Part shown: piece by piece, positions 62,333 through 64,000 of the stretch
How the letters are laid out: each line of letters opens with the position of its first letter
Position numbering within the stretch: the stretch's first letter is position 1
Origin: Trichoplax sp. H2
Taxonomy: Eukaryota > Placozoa > Uniplacotomia > Trichoplacea
Assembly (NCBI GenBank): GCA_003344405.1
Contig: NOWV01000196.1
Span: 1-64,000, forward strand
Direction of reading: 5' to 3'
Length of the DNA: 64,000 nucleotides
Position numbers and translations under genes: made by a program
Notes under the pieces: generated by a model
Seen by the model: the letters and a program-made list of their open reading frames with translations, nothing else
Databases searched by the model: none
Told to the model about the DNA's origin: nothing

Positions 62333-64000
62333 TTTTGGGGGAATTCTGTACGGTACCGTACTTCAATATATAGCCTAGGGGGAAAAATAGACTTAGCCTC
62401 GAATAAAATCTACGGATTATTTGCTAAGTTGTAGCATTAGCCTGATGATAGATTTGATAACGAACTCTAGGTTAAATTTTTTATTTAGCTTAAATAATAT
62501 TTTTAGTACCAATAAAAAAGCATTTTGAAATTTAAACTGCGTCCAACAAACGAACGAAATTTTAAAAGGCGATATTCTGCTACTAATTTGAAATTACTAC
62601 AACAGGAGTAGTGGCTATTTCCTCTATAAATTCTGTGAAAAGAAAGTGCACTCAAAGACTTTCAATATTTGTGGGCGAACATGATAAGATTCGATTCCTA
62701 GTTGTAGCCATTTTCCATATAGTATAAATTCTATGATTACGAAATGTAGTGATGATTTTATCGCAGCTTTATGGTAGAGAAGTTAACAATTTTAATCCGG
62801 CTAACGCAACAAAGTCCTATTCTAATTGTACAGTATAGCTAGAACAGTTATCTACCATTGTAGGGTTGTATGACTGCAAAAATCTAATTATTTTTCGATA
62901 CTGATACAGTATGCCCGCTCTCTATCCTCAATAACGACGTCCATAGTCGCATTAAGATCAAATCAACTAAAATATACAAGTAAATAATAATCAAGTTACA
63001 AATAATGTCATAACGATGCTACTTTCTCTAGCACAAATATTGCAAGAATTATACTTTGATAAAATGCTTAAAGAAAAGCTTAATTTTAAGCTGTTAAGGA
63101 ATCGATATTAAATTTATGGACTTTTCAACCAAACGCAATTAAGAGCATGAATAGTATATTATGTTTAGGTAATTATTTTCTATTCTATTCCGACTACTAT
63201 ATTCAAAGCAAATCTAGGATTTTCTGTTGCAATTTGCTGTTGCTAATTTCAGACTTCGAATGCATACGGCAACGTATCAATACTATATTATGGATGATCT
63301 ATTTAAACATGGATCATTTAAGTGGCTCATGCTTCCGATTAGTACAACAAGTGTTCTTAGCAAATACGAATGCATTTCTCTAGAGGAACTGGTTCATCTA
63401 GTTGTTAGCAGATTTAGCTTTGAAGATTTGCAAAAAAAATAAAGTTTTCCTCTAGATATTTACTAGCTTTGTGTCTAGATTATTTTTGACTTGAAATTAA
63501 AATCGCACGGCAGCAGTACGGAACTACAACTTTGATATTGCTGGCTGTCTATTTTCAATAAATATGTGCAGTATAATGTTAGGGTAGAAAATGTCGACCT
63601 ACGATTCAAACTTTCCGCTTGCACTTGATTTGCTAGAAATAGTAGATTGACATGAATGTTGGCAGAGTCATTGCAATATAAACGTGTTTTTGAAAATGCT
63701 TACCACTCTTGTATTAATACAATTGTAATAGCATTAATACTGAATATTGATGGCGATCTTAACAGCTATAGAAATCAAATCTTGTTGGTTTGTTTTGGGC
63801 TGTATTTCAGGAAAGTGAGATATCGCTTATTCGCTACTGAATAGCAGTAGAATGAAATATGACTCGTAGACAAGTACAGTAAATTATATTAATTTCTAGT
63901 CATCCGTAATGGATGCATCCAGTAGTACGGTAATTTATAAACTTAACAGTAGAGCAAATGTATAATTAGACCACCGTAACTTTCAGTACGCGGCTCTTTT
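62333..64000. other. Upstream region of K5, no supportable gene
   Basis: Should include the K5 promoter (minus strand). Plus-strand frames at 63147-63442 end with FSFEDLQKK before a TAA at 63440-63442. One has a possible acceptor (ATTTCAG) at 63246-63252, so a terminal exon of an unknown gene is possible, but nothing else supports it. Confidence 0.4.

Noticed and set aside
1-64000. CRISPR arrays, tRNA or rRNA genes, bacterial operons, viral genes
   Set aside because: No regularly spaced repeats, cloverleaf-like sequences, rRNA-like GC-rich blocks or intronless gene strings were seen. The gene structure is clearly eukaryotic.

Overview
Eukaryotic, AT-rich DNA. The genes are split into 8-10 short exons by mostly short GT-AG introns, nothing is arranged as an operon, and about half the window is non-coding. 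No long single-exon gene, rRNA, tRNA or CRISPR array was seen. The gene family (Pelle/IRAK-type and receptor-like-cytoplasmic-kinase-type domains) and the compact AT-rich layout would fit an early-branching animal such as a placozoan. That assignment is inference and cannot be proved from this window.

I rebuilt ten kinase-domain genes exon by exon from reading frame, splice sites and intron phase. Six belong to one subfamily of 300-328 residues: an 11-residue acylation-type N-terminus (MG plus cysteines), a short linker, and one Pelle/IRAK-like kinase domain. Five of these have every catalytic motif (K1 10.3-12.7 kb +, K2 18.4-21.4 kb +, K3 29.7-33.0 kb +, K4 50.4-52.8 kb -, K5 58.8-62.3 kb -). 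One is a pseudokinase (PK0, 3.0-5.1 kb -), with HGD in place of HRD and KFD in place of DFG.

The other four (D1 13.4-17.0, D2 24.2-27.1, D3 34.9-37.6, D4 39.9-45.0 kb, all -) form a second, very divergent subfamily of 337-348 residues. In all four, DFG is replaced by DGC, the alpha-C glutamate is lost, HRD is changed to HNN, HND, HNN or HNC, and APE is changed to CEE or CNE. The VAIK-type lysine, the alpha-F aspartate and the C-lobe arginine are kept. I do not recognise this family; it is the best candidate for an undescribed system here.

The layout is regular. K1>/<D1, K2>/<D2 and K3>/<D3 are three successive convergent cassettes, each one motif-complete kinase facing one DGC pseudokinase. 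D1/K2 and D2/K3 are therefore divergent neighbours. Matching intergenic sequence between cassettes 2 and 3 supports tandem segmental duplication. D4 is an extra copy with a 2.3 kb intron, and at 27.2-27.5 kb lies a broken copy of D-type 5' exons. The likely picture is a membrane-anchored kinase/pseudokinase module expanded by local duplication, possibly in innate signalling. The function is inference.

The rest holds decayed repeats: a 0.5 kb dispersed element (7.8 and 59.8 kb), an approximately 0.43 kb duplicated TATA-bearing element between K2 and D2, and several old tandem duplications at 2.3, 42.4-43.5, 45.5-46.4 and 47.4-47.9 kb. I found no gene I could support in 1-3018, 5122-10320, 37557-39879, 44954-50375, 52825-58826 and 62333-64000.
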